DNA of 64,000 bases from Calendula officinalis (lineage: Eukaryota > Streptophyta > Magnoliopsida > Asterales > Asteraceae): assembly GCA_963853835.1 (NCBI GenBank), contig OY970834.1, positions 35,309,257 through 35,373,256 on the forward strand. Direction: 5' to 3'. The translations under genes were made by a program, and so were the position numbers. Of this stretch, positions 1 to 12,436 are shown in pieces. The first letter of the stretch is position 1. Each line of letters opens with the position of its first letter. Below the pieces are notes generated by a model, which was given only the letters and a program-made list of their open reading frames with translations, was not told the DNA's origin and searched no databases.

Positions 1-1703
1 GGTTACACTAATTAATAAGAATTAAAAGAAGTGTTAATTTTTAGTTCAAGAAATTAACAAGATGTATTTATTTATATTTATATATATATTCGGATTTTAA
101 ATATTTAAATGAGTAAAATGAATTTTAATAAATAAAGTAGTTTATACGTATTTTAATTAGTTCAAGTTAAAATACATGTAAATTAGATGTAATATTCTTG
201 TTAGAATGTTACAAGTTTATTTTAAAAGTAAATATATATATATATATATGTATATATATTAAATACAAGTTTAAATGGAACATTAAAAGATAATGTTATT
301 TTGATCTTTAAGAATAATAATATAACTAGTCATTGTGTAAGTTAATTATATAATTAAAACTAGAAAGTACAAAGTTATGATTTCATTATAACTAGAAATT
401 GTACAAGTTGAGATTATATGATAAACTAGAAATATACAAAGTTATATGTATTAATATTATAAGGTGTATAAAGTTATAAGTTATTATAACTAGTAATTAT
501 ACAAGTATAATATAAGTATTTTACAAGTCATGTAATATACTAGATTAATGATCAAGTGTAAATAACAAGAACCTATATTTAACTAGTTCTAGTTAAATGT
601 AAGAAAGGTTTAAACAAACTAAGAATTATTATATATAGTCTTTATATAATAAGTCTATTAGTTTCACCAAGTATAAACCGGTGATTGTGTTAGCTTAAGT
701 TCCACCATGGTTGTTGGAGCTAGTGGGAGCTACACAAGAAAATCACAACGTTTATAAGTGTGTCGCTAAGACATAAGTTTTGGTGAAATCTAGTAAGTCA
801 AAACAAATGTTTAATTTCATTATTAAACATATGAAAAACTAGGTGTGTTAAACTAGATTTATGATTCAAGTTTATGAATCGTGAAAGGATTAAAAGTTTA
901 ACATAAGTTTTAAGTTTTTCAAGAAAGATAAAACAAGTAAGTTTTATTTTTTAGATAAGGTTTTCCACAAAACCTAGTGATACGTTTTGTACACCTCGTT
1001 TTTAGGTATACATATAAAACGCGCAAATTCTTGAAACTATAAGTTTTAAAGAAAGTTCTTAAGGTTTAAAAAGGATGTCTTGTTGAATTCTTGAATTCAC
1101 AAGTCACATATTTTAAACAAGGATTAAGATTGGAATAAGGTTTAAGTTTAGTTCAAGACTTAAACAAACCCAAGAAAATCTTAGATCTAAGTACTATCCA
1201 CCTAATGGAACACCTCACTTGTTCAACGATATGTCGATATTCATATTGTAAGGATAAAGAACATTAGATATGGATTCAAATCATTGCGAGTGTTAGGGTG
1301 CGTAAGGTTCTGTGATAATCGGGAGTCCCGGCGCAGAACATCGCACTGTCTTAGATGGTCTGATCTACTTTGGTGATAATCGGGAGTCCCGCCCAAAAAG
1401 TACTTGAGTAGAATAAACATACTAGACTTTATTACTAACTTAGAAATGTACAATTAGATTGTACAAAGTTGTAATAAGTTATAAGTCTAAAGATTCTACG
1501 ACCCCTAGGAATCGTGTCAAGTCTTGATACGATCGGTAAGGATGTTACCTACTAGAAACAGCATGTCTCGTCGGGAAGTGCCCAAACCTTGCGGCGAGAA
1601 TGTGATATATGGATCCTAGGCCTAAAATATTAATTATGGGTTTATAATATATTTTAGAGAATGTTTATTGATGATTACTAATAAAACTGGGTTTGATTTG
1701 TAG
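1..1703. other. AT-rich flank and leader of an old Copia element; no gene seen
   Basis: The stretch is very AT-rich and has no long open reading frame. Positions 300-560 hold short degenerate repeats built on 'actagaaatgtacaaagtta'-like words. Two copies of 'gataatcgggagtcccg' lie about 60 bases apart (1313-1400). It leads directly into a Copia-type gag start at 1704, so it is probably the LTR and/or 5' leader of that element. I could not match it to a second LTR copy on the other side of the nested insertions, so the outer boundary is unknown. Confidence 0.4.
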
Positions 1704-2447
1704 ATGGCAGCAACAGACACAACGATAACTTACAACAAACTCTCGCAACGTTTCTTTCTAGGAAAGAAAGAGTTGACTGGGTCAAATTTCCTCAATTGGA
1801 GACGTGATTTCAAAATCATGCTCAGACAAGAGAGGGATAGGATTGACCAAGAAAGAAACGTGTTGAAAGCCCCTGCCAAGGATGCAAAGAATTAACCAGG
1901 ACAAGCATTTTACGCTTGTAGGTCGCTCGTTTATTGCAAAATGGCTAAGGGAGCATCAGTAGGTGCACACGTCATGAAAATGAAAGTGCACATCGATCAC
2001 CTTACTATACTTGGTCACCATGTGCCATTGCAGTTAGCAATTGACATTGTACTCAACTCATTGTCAGATGACTACAAAGTCTTTGTAGCCAACTACAGCA
2101 AACGTAATATGGATAAATCCATTCCCGAGCTACGATCCATGCTCGAGGCTGTTGAGTTGAATATTAAGACCAATTCTAAAAGGAGTCGCACGACTGATGA
2201 TAGCGATGAAGAAGGGCATGGTGGTAAAGAAAAGGGTAAAACCAATCCTAGCCAAGAAGTGCCTAATTGTAAAGGTATCAAACATAAGGTCAAGAAGGTT
2301 AAGCCTAACGCAACGAGGACCGAGAATCGGTGCTTCAAGTGTGGTAAGGCTGGGCATTGGAAAAAGAATTGTCCAAAGGGTGCAAGTGGTGGTGGAGGAA
2401 ACGCAAGTTCCTCAGGTAACACAACCACACTTCTTAATCACTTTTAG
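1704..2447 (+). pseudogene. Copia gag remnant with CCHC zinc knuckle
   Basis: The first reading frame starts at 1704 and matches the N-terminus of plant Copia capsid proteins (NKLSQRF, LTGSNFLNWRRDF). It stops at 1895. Homology resumes around 1900 in another frame (VGAHVMKMKVHIDHL, IVLNSLSDDYK) and continues to a CX2CX4HX4C knuckle, CFKCGKAGHWKKNC, near 2330-2375. The central capsid segment is missing, so this is a deleted and frame-broken gag. It ends where the Gypsy LTR begins at 2479. The rest of this element should lie beyond 20650 but has no recognisable pol. Not expected to be functional. Confidence 0.8.
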
Positions 2448-2837
2448 ATACTTGTAAAGTACATTACGAGTAATCTAATGTAACACCTCAATTTTTAAAA
2501 CACCTCTTAAATCATATTTTTAAATAAAAATATTACAAGTCCAACATTCCCAAAATACGGTTTAATAAAAACCAATAAGAGTTTATCAGAGTATTAAAAC
2601 CGGTGTTACAATGCAATATCATAACCATAGGATAAACGAGAACTACCTACGAGCTCTCGAGCTAATCAACACAAGGCCACTTCTAACGCGACCCTCTAAA
2701 ACATCGATCCTGAATCCTGAGTACATAGCCAAAAACAAAGTAGTACGTGAGACAAAATAGTCTCGTGAGATACATGGGTTTTAGACCCGACATTAATATA
2801 TATAAATAATCACATTTATTATTAATCACATTTATTA

Positions 2838-2964
<127 letters not shown>

Positions 2965-3074
2965 ATATACTTTGGTTACCTCCGTGGTAACCCCATCTCA
3001 TTCATATACATCAATCACCTCTTCGGTGATTCTATCACATTCATTCATAGCCTATTCGACCCGTCAAGTTGTTC

Positions 3075-3300
3075 GGAAAGCCTCCAAACCAACGAGACCC
3101 CATTTTTGTCCTACTAACCAGAATGCCTCCGATTCAGTAGAACCCCCATTGTCACAGTGTTCAGCCAAAGTGACCTATCTTTATCTTACTAACCAGAATG
3201 CCTCCAGTTCAGTAAGATCCAACATCTTGTTGGGTGATCGGAATGCCTCCGACTCATCAGTTTTATTCAAGATACCATGATAACCAGAAAGCCTCCGATC
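3075..3300. repeat. Array of GGAATGCCTCC hairpin-like motifs in the LTR
   Basis: Five spaced copies of a core reading GGAAAGCCTCC, AGAATGCCTCC or GGAATGCCTCC, each within a roughly 45-bp degenerate unit. Several copies form short inverted repeats such as TCGGA-ATGCC-TCCGA. The same motif recurs in the sister LTR (19137-19365), in the interior (5783, 5826, 16482) and in the other Gypsy family's LTRs (38600-38760, 52765-52925). Confidence 0.7.
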
Positions 3301-4254
3301 TACCATGTACCTGTCCTATTTCAATCTACCCGTCATAACTATTTCATGTGACTATGTGTCACATCTATCATCAATGCCATAAGGCCATCATACAATCTAT
3401 CCACATGCTAATCTTAACTAGCATTCACATAATCGAATCAACTAGTCTCGTTATTAGTAATCATACATTATAAAAGTACACTCTTTTACGTCATATCAAT
3501 AATTAGTTATTAATTACTTTTCATTATCATGATCTCTTTCAAAATCATCAATCACTTTAGACATACTTAGATAGTCTACTATTTATCACTTTCTCATCTT
3601 TTCAATCATATCTTTATTAAAAATCATTTATTAATAAAGACTCACAAAACATCATATATATTTTAAAAGAAACATTTGCTATGTACCCAGTTTTAAAAGT
3701 CTCATGTACTCACCTTAGCCAAGCTAACTCCAAATCGTGTCTAACAACACGAATCCTTGCTTTCCAACTTGTGAAATGTCACCAATCTTTAGATCTTCTT
3801 GACCTATCATCCATATCATCATAAAATCTAGTTATTATCCAATACTAGCTACCAATAAACCCATAACAACATTCTTAGCCACCAAGTTCATCCAACTTGG
3901 TGAAACCCCAAAAACCCTAGCTCAAGATTTCCATCAATAAATCCAAATCCAATTTGTACACATCATTTACAAGCTTATTATGAGTGTTCTACACCCATGA
4001 TTAGTCATCTTCCCCAATGATGACATGAATGATTCCCCAAACCACCATTTCTACCCAATTTGTTCATAACTAGCTAGATAACATCAACAATCAAGAAATC
4101 TTACCTTTGATGTTTAGATCCTTCAAGATGGTGAAGATCTGAGCTCAAGAACACCAAAATCGCCTCTTTCTCTCTCTAGGATCGGCTGCACCACAATTGG
4201 GGGTGAAATGAGCAAAACCCTAGCTCAAACCCGATTTTAATGCTGCTCGACCAG

Positions 4255-4410
4255 ACTTCGCGGCGCGAACTAAGTTCGCGTCGCTAACTCTGCATATCGC
4301 ACGCATACTTAGCGATCGCTAACCCAACGCGAACTACTTCGCGACCCAAAGCCAAACTACCTGGCCCGACTTCCCGATCGTTACCACTAGTTCGCGTCGC
4401 GAACTTTCCA
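4255..4410. repeat. CG-rich cluster of TTCGCG palindromes near the LTR end
   Basis: In an otherwise AT-rich LTR, this stretch holds repeated TTCGCG words. One is the near-perfect inverted repeat AGTTCGCG-T-CGCGAACT around 4388-4406. An equivalent cluster lies at the same relative position in the other Gypsy LTRs (39545-39690). In the partner LTR (20456-20471) one arm is changed C to T, as expected from deamination of methylated CpG. Confidence 0.7.
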
Positions 4411-4579
4411 AAGCAGCAGGGCTGCACTTTTACAACTTTATCTCGACCCGGTTTCGCCCATAACTTCCTCGTACGATGTCCAAATGACACGAAACCAATT
4501 CCTACGTGTTTTAAACGATTTATCCTTATTTATCATATTTTTCCCCTAATTTATTTTATTCAAATTTCGGGTCGTTACA

Positions 4580-6299
4580 ACTATCCACCCTTAAAAGGAT
4601 TCCGTCCTCAGAATCAACTCAAGGATTTCCAATCCTCATTCCACTCCCAAATTATGATTCAATAATACTTATGCATTTAATCGCCCACTCGACCCGTTAT
4701 ACCCAAACGGGCCAAAGATCCAAACTTGAGTTCCTAATACCCGAACGGGTCAAAATTACACAATTTACCATAACACTCTCTATCTTTTAACCAATCCTTT
4801 TATCCACATAGGGATGGTATGACCCAATCATTACTAATAACCCATTGACCAAAATGATAGTCAACCCCTCGCTTTGACCAAATTGTCAACATTGTTCCAC
4901 CCTTGACTTAAGCGCAAAGTCAACAAATCTTGAAAATTTTCCTTATCCATTAGCGGTTCTATTAACCATCAATTCTTTAACCATCAATCTTACACTCCTG
5001 GTCCAACAACAGCCATACTCAATTTCTAAATTCCATTCGAATTGCCCAAAGGTCAAAGTCGCACCCTTTGACTACAATTATTTCCATTAATCAATCAACC
5101 ACTATCATACACACATATATGCGATACATTATGCTCTTATCCTAGACTAACCATTTTAAACGAAAGTCAAAAAACCAATTTTTTTGACTAAAGTCAACAT
5201 CCCATCAGTTGATCAACCTTGGCTTATGAATAAAGTCAACTCACCTTGCTAAATTCCACATGTTCTTTATTACTAAGGCATCGCTTCCCAAGCTTTTCAT
5301 TCCCGATTTCATATTTAAATTTCTTTTTTCATTTGTTTCCTTTTTCCTTGATTTCGATCCCCACAGTCGATTAACAAATTCCATTTAAATTGACATCAAT
5401 CTCTATTACTCCTTTACCTTCATTCAAATTCTTATACCATTCATAATTCCTTTCAAACATCCCTATACCATACTTGAAGTTCCCGATTACCGGCTATAAA
5501 GCCTCAATCATATCCAATTGTGGCCTAACCACCCGTTATACACCTTTCACCACTCATTGGCTACTAACCACTTTGCTTCCTAAAGCTTTCCTTTTTCATA
5601 AACCATTAACTTGTAGGTATCTCCTACACATACTTCTACTTAAACAAGACCCGTGATTTCAATCCAATTTCTCACTTACCATATAATTATAGCAACAACT
5701 TAACCATACGGTTCTACATACGTCCGATGCAAACCTCATATTCCTTAAATATCAAATTATACTTAACTAACTTATCGAGATGATCGGAAAGCCTCCAATC
5801 CATCCCGACGCCAAACTGTCACAATGATTGGAAAGCCTCCAATCCAAAGTGACTCATACAAAACTATTCCATCTTGCATACAATTCATGTATGCATTATT
5901 ATACTTAGGATCATGCTATCATTTTCTTTCACAATTTACTTTCAATTTTCCTACTTATACATCATACCACACAGTATACACATAATCATTTCTAGTGCTT
6001 CCCACCAATCTACTTATTTATCAACCGTCCTTATTTGATTCTATTATTACTAAAACTTCTAACTTTTCTTTCACCCGGTCATCATGAGTCAACCAATCAC
6101 AAATTGATAAATCTTGACTTTTGCATAAAGTCAACCATACTTCTCCCAACTAACAATTTCTCTACTCACGAGGTACTACCCGCAATTTATCGCTTCCGGT
6201 TTTACTCATCATTATTCCCTTAATAATTGTTCCCGTTTCCTTTTTACTTAAGGTCCTCCCCAAATAATCCGAGAGTCGCACCCTTACTTAAAGGTCACA
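4580..6299. other. Internal non-coding part of the left Gypsy element (3' side)
   Basis: Starts at the LTR boundary with a purine-rich tract on the minus strand (ctatccacccttaaaagg on plus), as in the other Gypsy at 39867. No coding homology is visible. Two copies of the hairpin motif 'ggaaagcctccaatcc' occur at about 5785 and 5828; the second sits in a perfect GATTGGA-AAGCC-TCCAATC inverted repeat. Confidence 0.7.
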
Positions 6300-6304
6300 C
6301 TAAC

Positions 6305-6801
6305 TGTTAGGTCACAACGAACCCTGGTTTATAATGTTAATTGATAGAATATTATACTTAGAGAAATATTAGAGTGATAACACAAGAATATAGTCAATGT
6401 ATAAATCCACTAAGTGTGGCTTGTTGCGGAATAACAAGACCACTGATCAATTACAAAAGATGTGAATGTGTAAAGTAAATTGGTAAGTACTCCTTTGCAA
6501 GATGATCTCTATTTATAATGTTATAGAGATCTTACATAATGAGCAAAGGAGTAACCGAAGGACTAAGCAAGGAAAATGACTAAGATCAAGGGATTTGATC
6601 TTAGTCCGTTACTATACTGAGTATCACTCAGTCCTTCTACTCAGTATCACTATCTGATACTGAGTACTGATACTGAGTTCCAATACTGATCACTCAGTAT
6701 CAGACCTAAACTTAGCTATATTATTCTACATATTAATCAAAGCTAGTCTAGGTTGTTTTGTTATCTTAAGATCTAAAGGGGCAAGGCTTTTTGCCTTAAC
6801 A
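6305..6801 (-). repeat. 3' LTR of the Sirevirus
   Basis: 497-bp LTR, identical to 15576-16072 except for one base near 6599. On the minus strand a TATAAATAG box lies inside an inverted repeat (gatctctat at 6504-6512, atagagatc at 6523-6531). The stretch 6610-6710 carries six copies of CAGTAT or its complement. Confidence 0.93.
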
Positions 6802-6802
6802 A

Positions 6803-6811
6803 TCTCCCCCT
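6803..6811 (-). promoter_or_regulatory. Polypurine tract of the Sirevirus (AGGGGGAGA)
   Basis: TCTCCCCCT on the plus strand lies one base inside the 3' LTR, which is the expected place for the plus-strand primer. Identical 9-mers recur at 8106-8114, 8262-8270 and 8316-8324 within the upstream gene. Confidence 0.8.
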
Positions 6812-6885
6812 ATCTAATGATAACAAAACAATTTACAAAGAAATAAACAAAAATTACAACATCATAGGTAACAATATCTTCTTCT

Positions 6886-9800
6886 TCATTTGCTGTTGAT
6901 GGCTTCATTCTCATAGAAGACTTCTTGTTTGATGTGGACAAACTCTTCTCTGCTTTTGAGTTCATCCCTTCTGCTATTCAGTACTGCAACAATCTTCTTT
7001 CTGAACCAAGAGTCTTCTTTCTTAGTGATCATCCATTTCAGTCCAACAAGGTGACTGATTTGAGCTTTTGGTAGATCTTCTTCAGAAATGAAGCACTCTC
7101 TATCCTCTGAGTCAGTATACATATATCCAGAAGTTGGATATATGACACTCTTTTGATCCTGAAATACAAGGTTAGGAGGAAGAGGGTACTTTCTAAGATA
7201 CTTATATGTATGGAGGCATTCTGGTCTGTTGTTTGAGTAAGCCTCAGTCATCACACTGAGTGTTCTGTACTCTATTTCATGAAGTAAGTCCTTCTCATAA
7301 CATACTGCAGCTACAGCACAGATCTCATCCAAGACTATTTGATCATAGGTTGATTTCTTTGGAAGCTCTTTGATCAGTCTTGTGATCTTCACCCAGTCTT
7401 GAAGACCAATTCTTTGAATGTCATGAATAAATATCTTCATGGGGGGACTGGTTAAGCCAGTACAAGTGATAGTAATTCTTCCTTCTTTGAGCTTCACTTT
7501 TACTTTATTAACATCCAGATTTAACCAATGTATCCCCCTTACATTTTGAAATGTTTTGGTCCTCAAGAACTCCTTTCTTTGTTCCTTATACTGAGTCCTA
7601 GCAGCAACCATATTCCAATAATGTTGAATATGGTCTGGACCCTTTCTTGAGATTCTATGTGAAGGACCAGGAGTATCAGTATCTGGGTCAGATTCTGGTT
7701 CAGTTTTGACTCCCAACTCTTGCTCATATAAAAATCTTTCTTGTTCTGCCCAGAGTTGTTGAGGAGTCAGTCTTGGAGCCTGCTCGGTATCACTGTCCCT
7801 TGTAAGAACATGTCTTCTTTGTCTTATTACCAGAGGAGCAGATTCCTCACTTGATTCAGAAGAAGTGAGAACAGCATTGATAGGTCTTCTTGATAAGGAA
7901 CTCCTTCTTCTAATCACCAGATTTTCTGGTTCTTCATCATCCGAGGATGATGATGAAGAACTTTCTTGTTCTACCAGATTTAGTGCATAGTTTACTAAAT
8001 CTGGTTCTTCATCTTCATCATCAGCAATAGGCCAGATGAAAGGCCTATAGACCACAATTTGTAAATTATTCTCTTCAAAAGTTTGCTGTGGTTGGTCAGT
8101 ATGAGTCTCCCCCTGAGCAGATGGCTCAAGTGGGTCTTGAACTTGTAATTCTGACCTTGTTCTTTGTCTTCTTCTCTCATACTGAATGCGAAATAGCTCA
8201 GTATGAGGGCTTTGCTGATGTTGTCGTTGTGGAGGTTGATCTTCATTCAATCTTTTTCTTTTCTCCCCCTGAGCAGAAGGCTCAGTTTGATCAACCTCAG
8301 TATCTCTTTGTCTCTTCTCCCCCTTTTTGTTATCATTTGATGAGGAGGGAAGAGGATCAGTATCACCACCCATGTCCCCTTCAGGTTGTTCAAGAGTAGG
8401 GGAGGGCATGGGCTCAGTTGCAGCATCAGTATCACCAGCACCTCCTTCTCCTTCTCCTTCTTCATTGTGGTCACCATGTGAACCTGGTGGAGTTTGTGGA
8501 GGCTGCTGTGGTTGTTGAAGGAGTGATACTGACTGTTTTATTAGATCAATATCACCACTCATCTTGTCCATTCTGGCTAGTATTACATTTTGAGTTTGTT
8601 GGATGGCCAGAATGTGCTGCATGATTGCTTGCAGAGTCACTTGGTCTGCTGCAGCTTGAGATGCTTGAATACCCTGCACAGTTGGTGCTAAAGAAACAAA
8701 AATGTAAAACTGGTTAGAAAGAGAGGTTTATCAAATAGAATTGTGGTGTTGTTTAATTCTACAATCATATAAACAGAGTTTGTGAAGTCTGTATTTCATC
8801 TGGTATAGGATGAAATATTGTGGACTTGTGCATAGCATGTGTAAGAAGATTTTAGTAAAGGTGAGTGTGAAAATTTAAGTAGCTCAGTATAGGATAAGTC
8901 ACATTTACTAAAAGGTTTGGGTGTGGGAATTCGAAGCCTGGGATGTGCTTCTTGTTATTTTCAATGTTTATCACTCGGTATGAGAGTGATAACAGAAATG
9001 TGGCTAAACCCCATTGGATATATTTGGATTTTGTGGCTTAAGGGTTTGGGATCATTTCTTGAATGATGCTACCCAACTCAAAAATAAGTTGGACATTATT
9101 CAAGCAGCACCAGTGGGTGTCAGTATGACATCAACCACCATTGTCTCTTTAAATGTTGAGACAACTATAGACTGACAATGATCAATTTAGTGTGCGCAGT
9201 ATATGAATTTTGCATAGCAGCAGTGGGCTAGCTATGTTGGCCATAAGAGGATATATATTTGAAAGATCGTTTGAGACTTTGGTCAGTATTGAGTTGGTAC
9301 TGGCCAATACTTAGTCTCTATTTGGGAATGAAATATATATATATAAGTTTAAGGCTTTTTAGAAATTCATACCTGAGACTCTGTCAGATTCCCTTCGAGC
9401 ATCTGCAGAGGTCGGTGCAGGATCATGTGTTTGTTGATGTGCAGCACCAACATCTTCAATACCGACCCCTCTGTCATGCTGAGCACCTTCCAGTGCAGTT
9501 TGTGCATATTGAATCTCCACATCAAGAGGAACATGAGGTTCCTCAATTGGTTGAGCAGGTGGAGCTTGTTCTGGACCTGGAAGGTCAGCGGTGGCTGCAA
9601 TAAAGCTTTGGGCTTGAATAGATGCAGTTAATGATGGAACATTTGCAGGCTGCACCTCCTCAGATGATAAGTTGCCCATAATGATAGGAGAAACATTCCT
9701 TCTTCTTCTTCGAAGGACCAGTGGTGTGTCTTCTGAGGACTCAGTTTCAAGAATGTTTTCAAAAAGAGGTGCAGCAAGATCATGTGCAGGTGGAGAGATA

Positions 9801-10762
9801 TGTTGTTGAGTCGGTTCTTGAACTTGTGAAACATCCTGCATCTCAATATTTGGACCAGCCTGTGCTCCATTACCACTATCATCATCATTATCATCATCAT
9901 CATCATTGTCTGACTCAGTATCAGACATGTGTTCTACATCATCAATGTGTTCTTGAACAATGGCCCACATAGGAGGACTTAGAAGAGGTTCTCCTTCTCT
10001 TGGTCTGTAAAAGAAAATCTTCTCACTGAGTGGAGGAAGATCAACTCTTGGGCTGTGAAATTCATCATAAATGTGTGTGGGCATTGAGTGTTGAAATATG
10101 AGTGATAGAAATCTGCAGAAAGGGACATTGCATTCCCTTGTGGTTGCTCGGACCAGAGTAGCTAATTCATTGAAGATTAGGCGAGCAAAATCAATGTTTC
10201 TTCCATAGTACAGAGCATGTACTATTTGCATCCCAAATTCGTTTATTTGGTCCAAAGCTCCCGTCTTGTGGGTCATACATCGAATTATTGTTGTGATAAG
10301 AATACCCCACATAGGACCAAATTCATTTCTTTTGATTGTGCCCGTTGTTCCTCTTCGACCCAGAAAAGGCAGTACAGAGCGTGCCTCTGATCGATCAACA
10401 AATGGGTCATACTGAGCTTGGGCGGGAAGTCTCAGTGCTTCACGAATGATTGCAGTAGAAACAAATGCCCTTCTTTGATCTCTAATTACCCACCCAGCAA
10501 TCATATCTGGAGAATCGAGTGAAGCAGAGTACCAAAACTCGCATAGCATTTCTGGGTAAATTGCTCGAGGAGACAAGGTCAGTGCACGAGCAATTGGGCA
10601 ATTTTTCAGAAAAGTCACAATGTTTGTGAACTCTTGGCATGCCCAGGCTTGAGGAATATTGAAATTTGCTGTGATGTTGTTCCTCGCAAACCTGGGTACT
10701 TCATTATTTCGGAATTGGATTTCCGATTGAACTTCTGGAGCAACAAAAGTGTAATTCGCCAT
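6886..10762 (-). CDS. Two-exon gene in the env-like position of the Sirevirus
   Basis: Two long open frames lie between RNase H and the 3' LTR. The first (from ATG at 10762) runs into a splice donor CAG|GTATGAAT at 9373/9372. The second is open upstream of any ATG to an acceptor, TTTCTTTAG, at 8688. Joining exon 1 (10762-9373) to exon 2 (8687-6886) keeps frame and predicts about 1,063 codons with a 685-nt intron. The N-terminal part (LSPRAIYPEMLCEFWYSA region) resembles plant proteins annotated as putative plant transposon domain. The middle is acidic and Ser/Gln/Pro-rich and looks disordered. The C-terminal 250 residues are folded-looking but unrecognised. No signal peptide or convincing transmembrane segment is visible, so an envelope role is not supported. 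Function is unknown. The splice is inferred from sequence only. Confidence 0.7.
8688..9372 (-). other. Predicted intron of the Sirevirus env-position gene
   Basis: GT at 9372-9371 and AG at 8689-8688 on the minus strand, with a T-rich acceptor. It contains stop codons in all useful frames, and several CAGTAT-type motifs (about 8885, 9121, 9197, 9283). Confidence 0.6.
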
Positions 10763-11222
10763 CTGTGATTTTGATTTGAAAGAATTTGCTTGCTAAGAGA
10801 AAGTGAAATCATTAATCGCAGAGAGAATTGAAGATGAAAGAAAGAAATAACAGTTAAAAAATTTGAAGTAAAAATAAACGGTTATTTATAGGAGATTTGA
10901 AAGATAATTAAGGTATTGGGAAGTAAAAACGGCTGATTTGACTGCCTTATCCTCTGCCAACGGTAACTTTCTTATCAAGAAAGGTTACCGTTTGAGCAGT
11001 ATGAGGATTAAGCTCGGTGTAAGAGCCGTCATACCCCAATACCGAGTAAAAAAAATTTAATTTAAAAAAATTTTAAAAAATATAAAAACAATTAATTTAC
11101 TCTTGAAATTAATAAAAAAAATAAAAATTTAAAATTTTGATGATAACAGACTAGTGATACTGAGTGGTCAGTATCAACAGGAGTGATACTGAGCGCTCAG
11201 TTTTAAAGAAAGTTAATAAAGA
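10763..11222. other. Spacer between RNase H and the env-position gene
   Basis: No ORF. It holds an A-rich stretch (11048-11140) and three CAGTAT/ATACTG motifs at 11155-11190. A TATA-like word is not evident, so I cannot say whether the downstream gene has its own promoter. Confidence 0.4.
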
Positions 11223-12436
11223 TTAAGGATTCAACATACCTAATTGCCCTAGTAAATACATAAACCTTTCCTCAGGAAGAGGTTTAGTAAATACATCAGC
11301 CAATTGTTCATTTGTTGGTACATAATCTACTTCAACCTTACCCTTTTCCACATTATCTCGAATAAAGTGGTGTCTGATATCAATGTGCTTGGTTTTGGAG
11401 TGATAGACTGGGTTCTCTGTGATAGCAATAGCACTCTTGTTATCACAATGAATAGGAGTCTTATGAAAGTTGAACCCATAGTCTAAGAGTTGATACTGCA
11501 TCCATAATAATTGAGCACAACAACTTCCTGCAGCAACATATTCTGCTTCTGCTGTGGAAGTTGCTACCGAATTTTGTTTCTTGGATGACCAGCCAACTAG
11601 TCTTCCACCTAGGAATTGACATCCTCCACTTGTGCTCTTTCTGTCCAATCTACAACCTGCAAAATCTGCATCTGTGTACCCTTCAAGGTCAAAGTTTGAG
11701 TCTTTGGGATACCAAAGACCCAGGTTAGGAGTACCTGTAAGATATCTAAAGATGCGCTTAACTGCTTTCATGTGTGATTCTTTAGGATCAGCCTGATACC
11801 GAGCACACAAACATGTGGCAAACATGATATCAGGCCTACTAGCAGTTAAGTAAAGTAAGGAACCAATCATACCTCGGTATGTGGATTGACATACTGGTTT
11901 ACCAGTTTCATCCTTACTTATCTTATCCTGAGTACCCATAGGAGTGTGCATGGAAGATAAATTTTCAAAGTTGTATTTCTTTAACATGTCATGCACATAC
12001 TTACTTTGATTTATAAAAGTGCCATCAGGCTTTTGTTCAACTTGTAAACCAAGAAAGTAAGTAAGTTCTCCCATCATACTCATCTGATACTGAGTTGACA
12101 TTATCTTAGCAAACCAGTCACACATAGACTTGTCAGTGGAACCAAAGATAATGTCATCTACATATATCTGAATGAGTAAGATGTCAGAACCTTTCCTTTT
12201 TGAAAATAATGTTTTATCAATTTTACCTCTTGTAAACTTATTTTCAATAAGATACTCAGACAAGGTGTCATACCAGGCTCTTGGAGCTTATTTGAGCCCA
12301 TATAGAGCTTTATCAAGCCTGAAAACATAATGAGGAAATTTGGGATCAACAAAACCTGGAGGTTGTTTAACATAAACTTCTTCTTGTAGTTTTCCATTTA
12401 GAAAAGCACTTTTGACATCCATCTGATAAACTTTGA
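11223..12436 (-). pseudogene. Sirevirus reverse transcriptase (C-terminal part) and RNase H
   Basis: On the minus strand, homology starts abruptly at [13 protein letters not shown] residues, so the N-terminal fingers of the reverse transcriptase are missing. An in-frame TAA replaces a conserved glutamine in the YGLK-APRAW motif near 12290. From there a 346-codon frame holds the catalytic YVDD, then RNase H with YTDADFAG, TAEAEYVAA and CDNKSAI, then the terminal LADVFTKPLP region. Copia pol copies reverse transcriptase RNA templates into DNA; this copy cannot because of the deletion and stop. Confidence 0.9.

Noticed and set aside
2972..3280. 102-codon ORF, repeated identically at 19037-19345
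   Set aside because: It lies in the Gypsy LTR and owes its duplication to the LTR pair; its residues follow the repeated hairpin motif and match no family.
8088..8624. Plus-strand ORFs opposite the Sirevirus accessory gene
   Set aside because: They are antisense shadows of its low-complexity acidic region.
6886..10762. Env-position gene as a viral envelope protein
   Set aside because: No signal peptide, transmembrane helix, or fusion-type segment is visible; position alone is not enough.
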